Source: an uncultured Bacteroidales bacterium (GTDB lineage Bacteria; Bacteroidota; Bacteroidia; Bacteroidales; Bacteroidaceae). Taken from it: a DNA stretch of 12,147 nucleotides. This document shows, one piece after another, positions 5,250-12,147 of this stretch; positions within the stretch are counted from its first letter, which is position 1, and each line of letters starts with the position of its first letter. The position numbers and the translations under genes are program-made. The notes beneath the pieces are model-generated. The model searched no databases and had not been told where the DNA came from. It saw only the letters and a program-made list of their open reading frames with translations. The stretch is taken from the NCBI GenBank assembly GCA_937898885.1, contig CALDKD010000022.1, positions 1-12,147 on the forward strand, written 5' to 3'.

Positions 5250-7811
5250 ATGAAAATCAAGACCAGTAACTCCAACGTGCCCAACTGGCACGACATCAGT
5301 GTAAGACCAAATGTTCCAGAGGCTTTGAGTAAGCTTGAGGAAATGTCGCGTAATATCTGGTGGGTATGGAATGCCGAGGCAAAGGCTTTGTACAAGAGCA
5401 TAGATCCAGCCTTGTGGTCTGAGGTAAGACATAATCCAGTGCTGATGCTGGAACGTCTGAGCTACGAGAGACTGGAGGAACTTACAACGGACAGGAAACT
5501 CATTGAGAGTATGAACACTGTCTATGACAAGTTCCGCCAGTATATGGATGTCAAGCCTGATACATCACGCCCGTCAGTAGCATATTTCTGTATGGAGTAT
5601 GGTCTGACCCACGTGCTGAAGATTTATTCCGGCGGTCTGGGTGTCCTGGCCGGCGACTATCTGAAGGAAGCGTCGGACAGCAACGTAGATATGGTTGCGG
5701 TTGGCTTCCTGTATCGTCACGGCTATTTTACACAGAGCCTGTCAATGGACGGACAGCAGATAGCAAACTATGAGCCGCAGAACTTCAACTCACTGCCAAT
5801 TGAGAAAGTGCTCGATGCCAATGGACAGCAACTGGTAGTAAAGGTGCCGTACGTCAATTATACTGTATATGCCTCAATCTGGCGCGTGAATGTCGGTCGT
5901 GTATCGCTCTATCTTATGGATACCGACAACGATATGAACAGTGAGTACGACCGCCCGATTACCTCACAGCTCTATGGCGGTGACTGGGAGAATCGCCTGA
6001 AGCAGGAGATTCTGCTTGGCATAGGCGGTATGCTTACTCTGAAAGAGCTTGGCATCACCAAGGATATCTATCATTGCAATGAGGGACACGCAGCTCTCTG
6101 CAATCTGTATCGTCTTGCTGATTACGTCAGGCAGGGACTTACATTCAACCAGGCAATGGAGGTTGTGCGCGCATCCGCACTCTACACGGTTCACACTCCG
6201 GTTCCGGCAGGTCACGACTACTTTGACGAGGGTCTGTTCGGCAAGTATATGAGCGGCTATGCACAGCAGCTTGGCATCAGCTGGGGCGAGCTTATGGATA
6301 TGGGACGTACCAATCCAGGCGATGCCGGTGAGCGTTTCTGTATGTCAACATTCGCCTGCAACACCTGTCAGGAGGTTAATGGCGTTAGCTGGCTGCACGG
6401 AGAGGTCTCCAAGAAGATGTTCTCAGGAATCTGGAAAGGCTATTTCCCAGAGGAGAGCCACGTGGGTTATGTAACCAATGGCGTGCACATGCCGACCTGG
6501 GCATCAGACGAGTGGATGGATTTGTACAAGGACTATTTTGATAAGTCGTTCCTTCAGGATCAGTCCAACGAGAAGATATGGGAGGCTATATATAAGGTGC
6601 CGGACAGAGTGGTCTGGAACCAGCATATGAAGTTGAAGGAGAATCTAATTGACTTCATACGCCGTTACTTCCGCGAGAACTGGCTGAAGAATCAAGGCGA
6701 TCCTTCCAGAATTATGTCTCTTATGCAAAAGATTAATCCGAACGCGCTTACTATCGGCTTCGGACGTCGTTTCGCCACATATAAGCGTGCTCATCTGCTT
6801 TTCACAGACCTTGACCGTCTGGCTAAGATTGTGAATAATCCTGAGTATCCGGTGCAGTTCATATTCACCGGTAAGGCTCACCCACATGATGGCGCGGGTC
6901 AGGGACTTATCAAGCGCATCATTGATATATCGCGCCGTCCGGAGTTCCTTGGCAAGATTATTTTCCTTGAGAACTACGATATGCATCTGGCACGTCGTCT
7001 GGTGTCGGGCGTTGACATCTGGCTGAATACACCTACACGTCCGCTTGAGGCTTCCGGCACATCGGGCGAGAAGGCCCTTATGAACGGTGTTGTCAACCTC
7101 TCTGTCCTTGATGGATGGTGGTACGAGGGCTATCGCAAGGGAGCCGGATGGGCACTCACCGACAAACGTACATATCAGAATCAGGATTTCCAGGATCAGC
7201 TTGATGCATCTACCATCTACAGTCTGCTTGAGAACGAGATACTGCCGTTGTACTACACACGCAATGGCGATGGCATCTCTGAGGGCTGGGTGGGTGTCAT
7301 GAAGAACTCAATCGCCCAGATCGCACCTCATTATACAATGAAGCGTCAGCTTGATGATTATTACAGCAAGTTCTATTGCAAGCAGGCCGAGAGGTCACAC
7401 TATCTGATGGATGATAATTTTGCAAAGGCAAAGGCATTGGCGCAATGGAAAGAGGTCGTAGCCGAGCGTTGGGATTCAATTGAGATTGTAAGCAGTGTCA
7501 AGAGCGATTCTGTGAATCAGGGCGCTATGGAGAGCGGCAAACTATACAATGTCAAGTATGTGATTGACGAGAAGGGTCTTGAGGATGCCGTCGGTGTTGA
7601 GATGGTCGTAATCAAGAATCAGAATGGTCAGGATAAGGTGGAGCAGGTGGTTCCTCTGAATCTGGTGGGACGCGATGGTAATTTGTACACATTCGAGGCA
7701 ACATTCGCCAACGATATGTCGGGCTCATTCAAGGTTTGCTACCGTATGTATCCTAAGCATCCGGATCTGCCACACCGTCAGGATTTCTGTTACGTAAAAT
7801 GGTTTTATTGA
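5250..7811 (+). CDS. glgP: Alpha-glucan (glycogen) phosphorylase, GT35 short form
   Basis: An 853-residue cytoplasmic enzyme that releases glucose-1-phosphate from alpha-1,4-glucan ends using phosphate and PLP. Residues about 10-115 form the N-terminal DUF3417 domain (RNIWWVWNAEA). The GT35 domain then shows YFCMEYGL, YSGGLGVLAGDYLKEASD, CNEGHAA, HTPVPAGHDYF and TNGVHMPTW. The PLP lysine is Lys608 in EASGTSGEKALMNG. About 110 C-terminal residues follow the catalytic core and look like a small beta domain. This is the short-form class rather than the classical animal/E. coli form. The PLP motif has Glu where many relatives have Met (GTSGMK). No glycogen synthase is adjacent here, unlike the pairing I recall in some Bacteroides. 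purT follows 29 bp downstream, so the two are probably co-transcribed. Confidence 0.93.
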   Translation: MKIKTSNSNVPNWHDISVRPNVPEALSKLEEMSRNIWWVWNAEAKALYKSIDPALWSEVRHNPVLMLERLSYERLEELTTDRKLIESMNTVYDKFRQYMDVKPDTSRPSVAYFCMEYGLTHVLKIYSGGLGVLAGDYLKEASDSNVDMVAVGFLYRHGYFTQSLSMDGQQIANYEPQNFNSLPIEKVLDANGQQLVVKVPYVNYTVYASIWRVNVGRVSLYLMDTDNDMNSEYDRPITSQLYGGDWENRLKQEILLGIGGMLTLKELGITKDIYHCNEGHAALCNLYRLADYVRQGLTFNQAMEVVRASALYTVHTPVPAGHDYFDEGLFGKYMSGYAQQLGISWGELMDMGRTNPGDAGERFCMSTFACNTCQEVNGVSWLHGEVSKKMFSGIWKGYFPEESHVGYVTNGVHMPTWASDEWMDLYKDYFDKSFLQDQSNEKIWEAIYKVPDRVVWNQHMKLKENLIDFIRRYFRENWLKNQGDPSRIMSLMQKINPNALTIGFGRRFATYKRAHLLFTDLDRLAKIVNNPEYPVQFIFTGKAHPHDGAGQGLIKRIIDISRRPEFLGKIIFLENYDMHLARRLVSGVDIWLNTPTRPLEASGTSGEKALMNGVVNLSVLDGWWYEGYRKGAGWALTDKRTYQNQDFQDQLDASTIYSLLENEILPLYYTRNGDGISEGWVGVMKNSIAQIAPHYTMKRQLDDYYSKFYCKQAERSHYLMDDNFAKAKALAQWKEVVAERWDSIEIVSSVKSDSVNQGAMESGKLYNVKYVIDEKGLEDAVGVEMVVIKNQNGQDKVEQVVPLNLVGRDGNLYTFEATFANDMSGSFKVCYRMYPKHPDLPHRQDFCYVKWFY

Positions 7812-7825
7812 GAGATCAATAAAAC
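7802..7825 (+). repeat. 10-bp stem-loop over the glgP stop codon
   Basis: GTTTTATTGA (7802-7811, including the TGA stop) pairs perfectly with TCAATAAAAC (7816-7825) around GAGA, a GNRA tetraloop. A competing 8-bp pairing exists between GGTTTTAT (7801-7808) and ATAAAACC (7826-7833). No T-tract follows, so termination is unlikely. A role in mRNA processing or in tuning purT expression is possible but unproven. Confidence 0.45.
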
Positions 7826-7840
7826 ATAAAACCATATAAT

Positions 7841-9010
7841 ATGACAAAGAAGATTTTGCTGTTAGGGTCCGGTGAGTTAGGCAAGGAGTTCGTCATTGCC
7901 GCCAAGCGTAAGGGACAGTATGTCATTGCCTGCGACTCTTATGCGGGCGCTCCCGCAATGCAGGTGGCCGATGAGTCCGAGGTTTTCAGTATGCTTGATG
8001 GTGACGCATTGGAGGCAGCTGTAAAGAAACACAATCCAGATATCATCGTACCTGAGATTGAGGCAATCCGTACAGAGCGCCTGTATGATTTTGAGAAGCA
8101 GGGCATACACGTTGTGCCCAGCGCCCGTGCCGTCAACTTCACAATGAACCGTAAGGCAATACGTGACCTTGCCGCAAAGGAGCTTGGCTTGAAGACAGCC
8201 AGGTATTTCTATGCCAAGACTTTTGAGGAACTCTCTGAGGCTGCTCAGAAAGTGGGATTCCCGTGTGTGGTGAAACCTCTTATGTCATCGTCGGGCAAAG
8301 GACAGTCTGTGGTAAAGACTCCGGAGGATCTGCGGCACGCCTGGGAGTATGGTTGCAGTGGAAGTCGTGGCGATATCCGCGAGTTTATCGTAGAGGAGTT
8401 CATCAACTTCGATATAGAGATAACGCTGCTTACCGTTACTCAGCAGAACGGACCGACCCTCTTCTGCCCGCCAATAGCGCACGTTCAGAAGGGTGGTGAC
8501 TACAGAGAGAGTTATCAGCCGGCTCCAATAGCACCGGAGCAGCTTGCCGAGGCACAGAAGATGGCTGCCAAGGTTACCGAGGCTCTTACCGGTGCCGGTA
8601 TATGGGGCGTGGAGTTCTTCCTTAGTAACAAAAATGGTGTCTATTTCTCTGAGCTGAGCCCTCGTCCGCACGATACCGGTATGGTTACTCTTGCAGGAAC
8701 ACAGAACCTGAGCGAGTTTGAGCTTCACCTTCGTGCAGTGCTTGGCCTGCCTATTCCAGAGATTACGCTTGAGCGTTGTGGCGCAAGTGCTGTTATTCTC
8801 TCGCCCATAGCAAGCCAGGAGAAACCACAGTACAGTGGCGAGGAAGATGTCTGTGCTGAGACAAACACATACCTTCGCATATTCGGCAAACCCACAACAC
8901 GCGTGAACCGTCGTATGGGCGTTGTAGTCTGCTATGCTCCGAAGGGCGGTGATCTTGACGCTCTTCGCGACAAGTGCAAGGCTGCTGCCGCAAAGGTAAA
9001 GGTATATTAA
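7841..9010 (+). CDS. purT: Formate-dependent phosphoribosylglycinamide formyltransferase (GAR transformylase 2)
   Basis: A 389-residue ATP-grasp enzyme (E. coli PurT has 392) that makes formyl-GAR from GAR, formate and ATP, the third step of purine synthesis, without folate. The N-terminal GSGELGKE (residues 9-16) and VPEIEAI (70-76) supply the GAR-binding Glu-Leu and Glu known from the family. The ATP loop MSSSGKGQS, FIVEEFINFDIEITLL and the magnesium-binding/catalytic SPRPHDTGMVTL are all canonical, so the enzyme should be functional. ATG 7841 follows glgP by 29 bp with no separate promoter visible. A strong terminator begins 22 bp after the stop. The link to glycogen breakdown is not an obvious pathway one. 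Confidence 0.95.
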   Translation: MTKKILLLGSGELGKEFVIAAKRKGQYVIACDSYAGAPAMQVADESEVFSMLDGDALEAAVKKHNPDIIVPEIEAIRTERLYDFEKQGIHVVPSARAVNFTMNRKAIRDLAAKELGLKTARYFYAKTFEELSEAAQKVGFPCVVKPLMSSSGKGQSVVKTPEDLRHAWEYGCSGSRGDIREFIVEEFINFDIEITLLTVTQQNGPTLFCPPIAHVQKGGDYRESYQPAPIAPEQLAEAQKMAAKVTEALTGAGIWGVEFFLSNKNGVYFSELSPRPHDTGMVTLAGTQNLSEFELHLRAVLGLPIPEITLERCGASAVILSPIASQEKPQYSGEEDVCAETNTYLRIFGKPTTRVNRRMGVVVCYAPKGGDLDALRDKCKAAAAKVKVY

Positions 9011-9020
9011 CCCGTTTTTA

Positions 9021-9077
9021 TACAGAAATAAGGCCTTGACTATGACAAAAAAGTTGTAGTCAGGGCTTTTTTCTGTA
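9021..9077 (+). terminator. Strong intrinsic terminator after purT
   Basis: A 14-bp stem pairs 9033-9046 with 9053-9066 (GCCTTGAC...GTCAGGGC, three G-T pairs) around an AAAAAA loop and is followed directly by six T residues at 9067-9072. Flanking TACAGAA (9021-9027) and TTCTGTA (9071-9077) extend the fold. This closes the glgP-purT unit and insulates the sigma factor cluster. Confidence 0.92.
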
Positions 9078-9120
9078 CATCCGTGTTGCGTTTTGAGCAT
9101 CTGATTCGTCTTATTAGTGT

Positions 9121-9597
9121 ATGTTTTCGGGAAAGAAGGATATTTTCAGTCAGGAACGGCTTGACAGCCTGTGGCGATTCGCCTGCTCCATATTGATGGA
9201 TAGCGAGGAGGCCAAGGACGTTGTTCAGGACGTGATGCTGAAAGCGTGGGCCCGTCCGTTCCCTATAGTGAATCCGGATGCATATCTGATTCGTGGAGTC
9301 AGAAACGCCTGTATTGACAGACTACGGTTGCGCAAGGAATTCACAAAAGACATACCTGAGGCTCCGGAAGAGAATCTCTTGGAGCAGATGAGCATAAAAG
9401 AGACTGTCAGATATGCCATCGGCCGTCTGCCCGATAACCAGAGAATGGTTGTTCATCTGAAAGAGATTGAGGGCTATTCCACTCAGGAGATAGCTCAGAT
9501 GATGGGGCTTCAGGAGAATCATATAAGAGTCTTGCTCTCAAGAGGCCGTCAGGCTATGAGGGCTATACTGGAAAAGGAGATTGGTTATGAGATTTGA
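9121..9597 (+). CDS. ECF-type RNA polymerase sigma factor
   Basis: A 158-residue extracytoplasmic-function sigma factor. Region 2 spans about residues 12-75, with the core-binding/-10 segment SEEAKDVVQDVMLKAW and the following NPDAYLIRGVRNACIDRLR. Region 4 spans about 95-150, with LPDNQRMVVHLKEIEGYS and the helix-turn-helix TQEIAQMMGLQENHIRVLLSRGR. The start is fixed: an in-frame TAG lies at 9115-9117 and ATG 9121 is the first start after it. The protein is therefore slightly shorter at the N-terminus than many relatives. No good TAnnTTTG promoter is visible upstream, so it may be self-activated. Its end overlaps the next gene by 11 bp, as expected for a sigma/anti-sigma pair. Targets are unknown. 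Confidence 0.93.
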   Translation: MFSGKKDIFSQERLDSLWRFACSILMDSEEAKDVVQDVMLKAWARPFPIVNPDAYLIRGVRNACIDRLRLRKEFTKDIPEAPEENLLEQMSIKETVRYAIGRLPDNQRMVVHLKEIEGYSTQEIAQMMGLQENHIRVLLSRGRQAMRAILEKEIGYEI

Positions 9598-10015
9598 GAT
9601 TGAAGATGTACGTAAGGCAGCCATGGCGTGGTTCGACGGCTGTGAGGATGAATCGCAGGAGATGCTTTTACGCGAGTATGTGGCTACTACACCGGATAGT
9701 GAGATTCCGGACGATTTGAAATGTCTGTCGGTAATGTTTACAGGATTCGTCTCGCTGGCCAAAGAGAGTGTGCCTGAAATCAAGTGCGGCAGACAACGTG
9801 TTGGAATATACCGCTGGTATTCCGCAGTAGCTGCGATTGCGGCAGTCGTGATAGCTGCTGTTGCCCTGTCTGCACGGAACCGCCAGATATATGGATTTGA
9901 TTATGACGGCAGCAAGATAACCAGCCAGGCAAAGGTAATGGAGAGTGCGGAGTATCTGAACTGCCTGTCTCTGCTTGATGAGAATATGACATTCCTTAAC
10001 GATATAATTGAATAA
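9587..10015 (+). CDS. Single-pass membrane protein, putative anti-sigma factor
   Basis: A 142-residue protein starting inside the sigma factor gene (11-bp overlap, likely translational coupling). A TTG two codons upstream is the less likely start. The N-terminal part (AWFDGCEDESQEMLLREYV, then IPDDLKCLSVMF) matches the pattern F-x-G-x-(S/T/E)-x-x-E-x-x-L-R-x-Y seen in small proteins next to ECF sigma genes in Bacteroidetes. A single hydrophobic span (Trp77 to about Ala96) follows. The remaining 45 or so residues would be periplasmic and have no recognisable fold. There is no zinc-binding HxxxCxxC motif. The anti-sigma role is inferred from gene order, overlap and topology, not from a well-defined family. 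Confidence 0.75.
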   Translation: MRFEIEDVRKAAMAWFDGCEDESQEMLLREYVATTPDSEIPDDLKCLSVMFTGFVSLAKESVPEIKCGRQRVGIYRWYSAVAAIAAVVIAAVALSARNRQIYGFDYDGSKITSQAKVMESAEYLNCLSLLDENMTFLNDIIE

Positions 10016-10025
10016 TAGTAAGAAT

Positions 10026-10844
10026 ATGAAGAAGATTATTGCATTTGTATGTATGGCTACGGCAGCGTTGGCCGGTTTCGCACAGGATGAGCAGGTTGAG
10101 ATTAACACTTCTGATGATAAGTTCTCAATGAGCATCGCCGGTTTTAAGATTGATTTTGAGTCTGACGGAGATAGGCATGATGTTGATACCATATTCAATG
10201 TCTCCAGCAACGGAAAGTCCGATAAATCATTTACTGTAACAAAAAAGAGAGCCGCCCATGTGAATTTTGACCTTATCGGCCCGTTCTATTTTGGTTGGAA
10301 CAGCCTTGTAGGCTCCAACTATTACGGTGACTGGGCAGGGCAGGGTGATTTTCTGCGTCACTCCAGCGCATTCTCATTCAGTATGGGCTTCTGTCGTGTG
10401 TCAACCTCGCTCAATTATTGCGGCTCATTGAGATTTACGGTAGGAGCCAGATGGACACTTACCACATACAAGTATATGAATCATATGATTCTTGCAGACA
10501 ATCCGCTTGGTAATCCTATGCCGGTGTTTAACAGTGAGCGTCCGGCGTCAAAACTCAGGACATCATACGTAGGTTTCCCTGTGGGCCTCTCATACAACAA
10601 GTACGGCTTTAGGCTGCGCGCCACGATATCGGCCGAATGGCTCACGAACTCATATGCCAGATTCATTGACGAGGACGATAAGTTCCCTATATCGGGTGTA
10701 AATAACTTTCGCAGTGCCGTCGAGCTGATAATCGGCTATCGCGGAATAGGCGGATATGTGTCTTATTGTATCACTCCGATCTTTAACGAGGGCTGTGGCA
10801 ACGATGCTCACGCACTTACGGCAGGATTCCTGATATTCATGTAA
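10026..10844 (+). CDS. Predicted outer-membrane beta-barrel protein
   Basis: A 272-residue protein with a signal peptide ending GFAQ (residues about 1-20). A polar segment of some 50 residues follows. Then come many alternating hydrophobic/aromatic stretches of 9-12 residues (VNFDLIGPFYFGW, FSFSMGFCRV, LRFTVGARW, VGFPVGLSY, FRLRATISAEW, AVELIIGYR), typical of an outer-membrane barrel. The final strand ends in Phe-Met, roughly resembling a C-terminal barrel signal. ATG 10026 is preferred over a TTG at 10008 because it gives a clean signal peptide and avoids overlap. It begins 10 bp after the anti-sigma-like gene and ends 2 bp before the DUF4252 gene. A sensor or envelope-remodelling role within the sigma cluster is an inference; no named family is certain. 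Confidence 0.75.
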   Translation: MKKIIAFVCMATAALAGFAQDEQVEINTSDDKFSMSIAGFKIDFESDGDRHDVDTIFNVSSNGKSDKSFTVTKKRAAHVNFDLIGPFYFGWNSLVGSNYYGDWAGQGDFLRHSSAFSFSMGFCRVSTSLNYCGSLRFTVGARWTLTTYKYMNHMILADNPLGNPMPVFNSERPASKLRTSYVGFPVGLSYNKYGFRLRATISAEWLTNSYARFIDEDDKFPISGVNNFRSAVELIIGYRGIGGYVSYCITPIFNEGCGNDAHALTAGFLIFM

Positions 10845-10846
10845 CT

Positions 10847-11344
10847 ATGAATAGAATAGCGTTGTTGATAATAACAGTGATGCTGTCTTTGCCGGCGCTT
10901 GCACAGTCCGGGGCAAAGTGGAAGTCCGCGCCCGACAGTTGCAAGGATGCCGACGAGCTCTTTGCGGCATACTCCGGACGTGAAGGTTACCAGACAGTGG
11001 TAATGGGGCAGAAGATGCTACAGATGATGCAGAAGAAGACCGGCAAGAAATCCGATATGCTTAATAAGATTAAGCAGATCAGGATTCTGTCAAGCGAGAC
11101 ATCCGACCCTCAGCTGCTCAGCCTGGCCACTGTGCTGGGCACTGAGGAGTATGAGCTTATCTCGTTCACCGACGATAATAAAGAGACAACCGGTTTCTAC
11201 ATCAATGACTCCAATTCCGAGGAAAAACAGTTCCTTATGGTTGCCCATCGTGCGGATAAAGAGATTGTTATGGAAATAACCGGCAGTTTTGACGTAGCGG
11301 ATATATCTCAACTCTCAACGTTCGGTACGGCCGCAAAACAGTAA
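10847..11344 (+). CDS. Periplasmic DUF4252 protein
   Basis: A 165-residue protein with a cleavable signal (PALAQ, cleavage near residue 19-20). The mature part has the DUF4252 layout: an N-terminal helix with GYQTVVMGQKMLQMM, a central IKQIRILSSE strand, a charged helix, and the C-terminal pattern FLMVAHRADKEIVMEITGSFDVADISQL. The function of this Bacteroidetes family is not established. Members are often found beside ECF sigma factors, which fits the position here, 2 bp after the barrel gene. It is the last gene of the packed cluster; no terminator follows, so read-through into the next gene is possible. Confidence 0.85.
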   Translation: MNRIALLIITVMLSLPALAQSGAKWKSAPDSCKDADELFAAYSGREGYQTVVMGQKMLQMMQKKTGKKSDMLNKIKQIRILSSETSDPQLLSLATVLGTEEYELISFTDDNKETTGFYINDSNSEEKQFLMVAHRADKEIVMEITGSFDVADISQLSTFGTAAKQ

Positions 11345-11362
11345 TGTCACAAATTTGTCACA
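11345..11362. promoter_or_regulatory. Direct repeat TGTCACA x2, possible regulator site
   Basis: TGTCACA occurs at 11345-11351 and 11356-11362, exactly 11 bp (one helical turn) apart, with a palindromic ACAAATTTGT spanning the two. It ends 7 bp before the -33 TTTG of the promoter at 11370. That is a standard place for an activator contacting RNA polymerase. The binding factor is unknown. Confidence 0.4.
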
Positions 11363-11369
11363 CATATTG

Positions 11370-11401
11370 TTTGTGTCTGTATGTGCTATAATTTAAATTT
11401 G
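11370..11401 (+). promoter_or_regulatory. Promoter of the membrane HTH gene (TTTG-20-TAAATTTG)
   Basis: TTTG at 11370-11373 and TAAATTTG at 11394-11401 match both Bacteroidetes promoter boxes, with the same 20-bp spacer as the aminotransferase promoter. Transcription should begin near 11408, leaving a leader of about 20 nt. The gene is therefore probably transcribed separately from the sigma cluster, at least in part. Confidence 0.75.
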
Positions 11402-11427
11402 TAGCAGAATTCTAACGGATACAGAGT

Positions 11428-12027
11428 ATGGGAATAGGAAACGAGATTGCCGTCATCATTTGCGGAGTATTGCTGGTAAGCGTGCTTCAGGTTCTTGTAA
11501 TCTGGCTTTCCATTCGCAGAAAGCGCGAGGCTAGAATCCTTATGGGAAAACTTGACGAGGTGCTTCGCTTTCAGAAAGAGTTCAAGCAGAACAATGTGGA
11601 GATTCTGCGGCTTCGTACCGGTGAGGCAGGAGAGGATAAGGCCGATACCCGTCAGGAGATGATGGACCTGTATCGCCAGAAACTTATGCTCTGCAAGGCG
11701 GAGTTCCAGAAGAGCGATGCCTCCGATATGCTCTCTGCCTTGAAGTACAAGCCGTCTGATTTCATCCCGGAGTCTGACCGCCGTCTGATAGTTGATACCA
11801 TCTCTAAATCGTTTGTAGAGATTATTCAGGAATTGTACATAGAGGTTCCTGATATCAAGACAGCTGATATTGACACCTGCATACTATCGTACCTTGGCTG
11901 CGACAACGAGATGATTGGCTCCATAGAGTGCGTATCGGCCGCCGCCATCCGTCAGCGCAAGAGCCGCCTTGTAAAGCGCGCTCCCGAAGACCTCTGCGGT
12001 CTCTTCTTCACCACTGTAACCCTCTGA
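11428..12027 (+). CDS. Membrane-anchored coiled-coil protein with C-terminal helix-turn-helix
   Basis: A 199-residue protein. Residues about 7-29 form one hydrophobic span followed by SIRRKREAR, which by the positive-inside rule places the rest in the cytoplasm. Residues about 35-100 are charged and helical (likely coiled coil). Residues about 145-185 (DTCILSYLGCDNEMIGSI then SAAAIRQRKSRLVKR) have the spacing of the LuxR-like helix-turn-helix that ends many Bacteroidetes membrane regulators carrying TPR or sensor domains. Here no such sensor domain is present; nothing substantial lies outside the membrane. It may be a membrane-tethered transcription factor controlled by partners or proteolysis. 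DNA binding is inferred from pattern only, and no family name is certain. It has its own promoter and a terminator 36 bp downstream. Confidence 0.7.
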   Translation: MGIGNEIAVIICGVLLVSVLQVLVIWLSIRRKREARILMGKLDEVLRFQKEFKQNNVEILRLRTGEAGEDKADTRQEMMDLYRQKLMLCKAEFQKSDASDMLSALKYKPSDFIPESDRRLIVDTISKSFVEIIQELYIEVPDIKTADIDTCILSYLGCDNEMIGSIECVSAAAIRQRKSRLVKRAPEDLCGLFFTTVTL

Positions 12028-12054
12028 TTTAATATTTGGTGCAATAAAAACAGC

Positions 12055-12092
12055 AAAAAAAAGCCCTGCACATATGTGTAGGGTGCTTTTTT
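12055..12092. terminator. Bidirectional intrinsic terminator
   Basis: CCCTGCACAT (12064-12073) and ATGTGTAGGG (12074-12083) form a nearly perfect palindrome with one G-T pair. A8 (12055-12062) lies on the left and T6 (12087-12092) on the right. On the plus strand it ends the membrane HTH gene; on the minus strand it lies directly behind the tRNA-Ala 3' end and has an 8-T tract. Confidence 0.9.
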
Positions 12093-12093
12093 G

Positions 12094-12147
12094 TGGAGCA
12101 TACGAGACTCGAACTCGTCACCTCTTGACTGCCAGTCAAACGCTCTA
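12094..12147 (-). tRNA. tRNA-Ala (anticodon GGC), 5' part outside the window
   Basis: The reverse complement shows the anticodon arm TTTGA-CTGGCAG-TCAAG with anticodon GGC. A T arm ACGAG-TTCGAGT-CTCGT follows, then acceptor half ATGCTCC with discriminator A. The U at position 70 allows the G3-U70 identity pair of alanine tRNAs, and the segment closely resembles bacterial tRNA-Ala(GGC). The 3' CCA is not encoded (the genome reads ACAA), so it must be added by tRNA nucleotidyltransferase. The D arm and 5' acceptor strand are largely cut off. Confidence 0.92.

Noticed and set aside
7812..7840. Purine riboswitch in front of purT
   Set aside because: The 29-bp gap is too short for the aptamer and contains only the stop-codon hairpin.
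8285..9100. 271-residue open frame on the minus strand
   Set aside because: It lies opposite purT, has no recognisable domain and crosses the purT terminator; it is a shadow of the conserved gene.

Overview
The window looks like a chromosomal segment of a Bacteroidales bacterium (Bacteroides/Prevotella-like; genus not resolvable from sequence alone). The evidence is Bacteroidetes-type promoters (TTTG, about 20 nt, then TAnnTTTG), few Shine-Dalgarno sites, lipoprotein signals ending in SC, a Bacteroidetes-style ECF sigma factor/anti-sigma pair, a DUF4252 protein and an 853-residue short-form glucan phosphorylase. All intact genes are on the plus strand; a tRNA gene faces them at the right edge.

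Region 1 (1-3830). After the possible last codons of an upstream gene comes a non-coding leader of about 345 bp with two candidate promoters, a 12-bp stem-loop and three imperfect 33-bp repeats. A three-gene operon follows: a lipoprotein nucleoside hydrolase-like enzyme, a lipoprotein GH10 endo-xylanase, and a secreted two-domain CE1 (feruloyl/acetyl-xylan type) esterase. The last two form a small xylan-attack unit. The xylanase reading frame is broken by a single extra base at about 1833 in a CACACAC tract, although both catalytic glutamates survive downstream.

Region 2 (3795-5120). A short intergenic stretch packed with inverted repeats precedes a PLP-dependent sugar aminotransferase of the DegT/DnrJ/EryC1/StrS family. 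This gene has a near-ideal promoter and almost no leader, and no other nucleotide-sugar genes lie nearby.

Region 3 (5121-9077). Alpha-glucan phosphorylase (glycogen breakdown) and the formate-dependent GAR transformylase PurT (purine synthesis) probably form a transcription unit, closed by a strong intrinsic terminator.

Region 4 (9121-12147). A tightly packed cluster encodes an ECF sigma factor, an overlapping single-pass anti-sigma-like protein, an outer-membrane beta-barrel-like protein and a periplasmic DUF4252 protein. Behind its own promoter follows a membrane-anchored protein with a coiled coil and a C-terminal helix-turn-helix. This looks like an envelope-sensing regulatory module and is the best candidate here for an under-described system. 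A bidirectional terminator separates it from a convergent tRNA-Ala(GGC), which is cut by the window edge.
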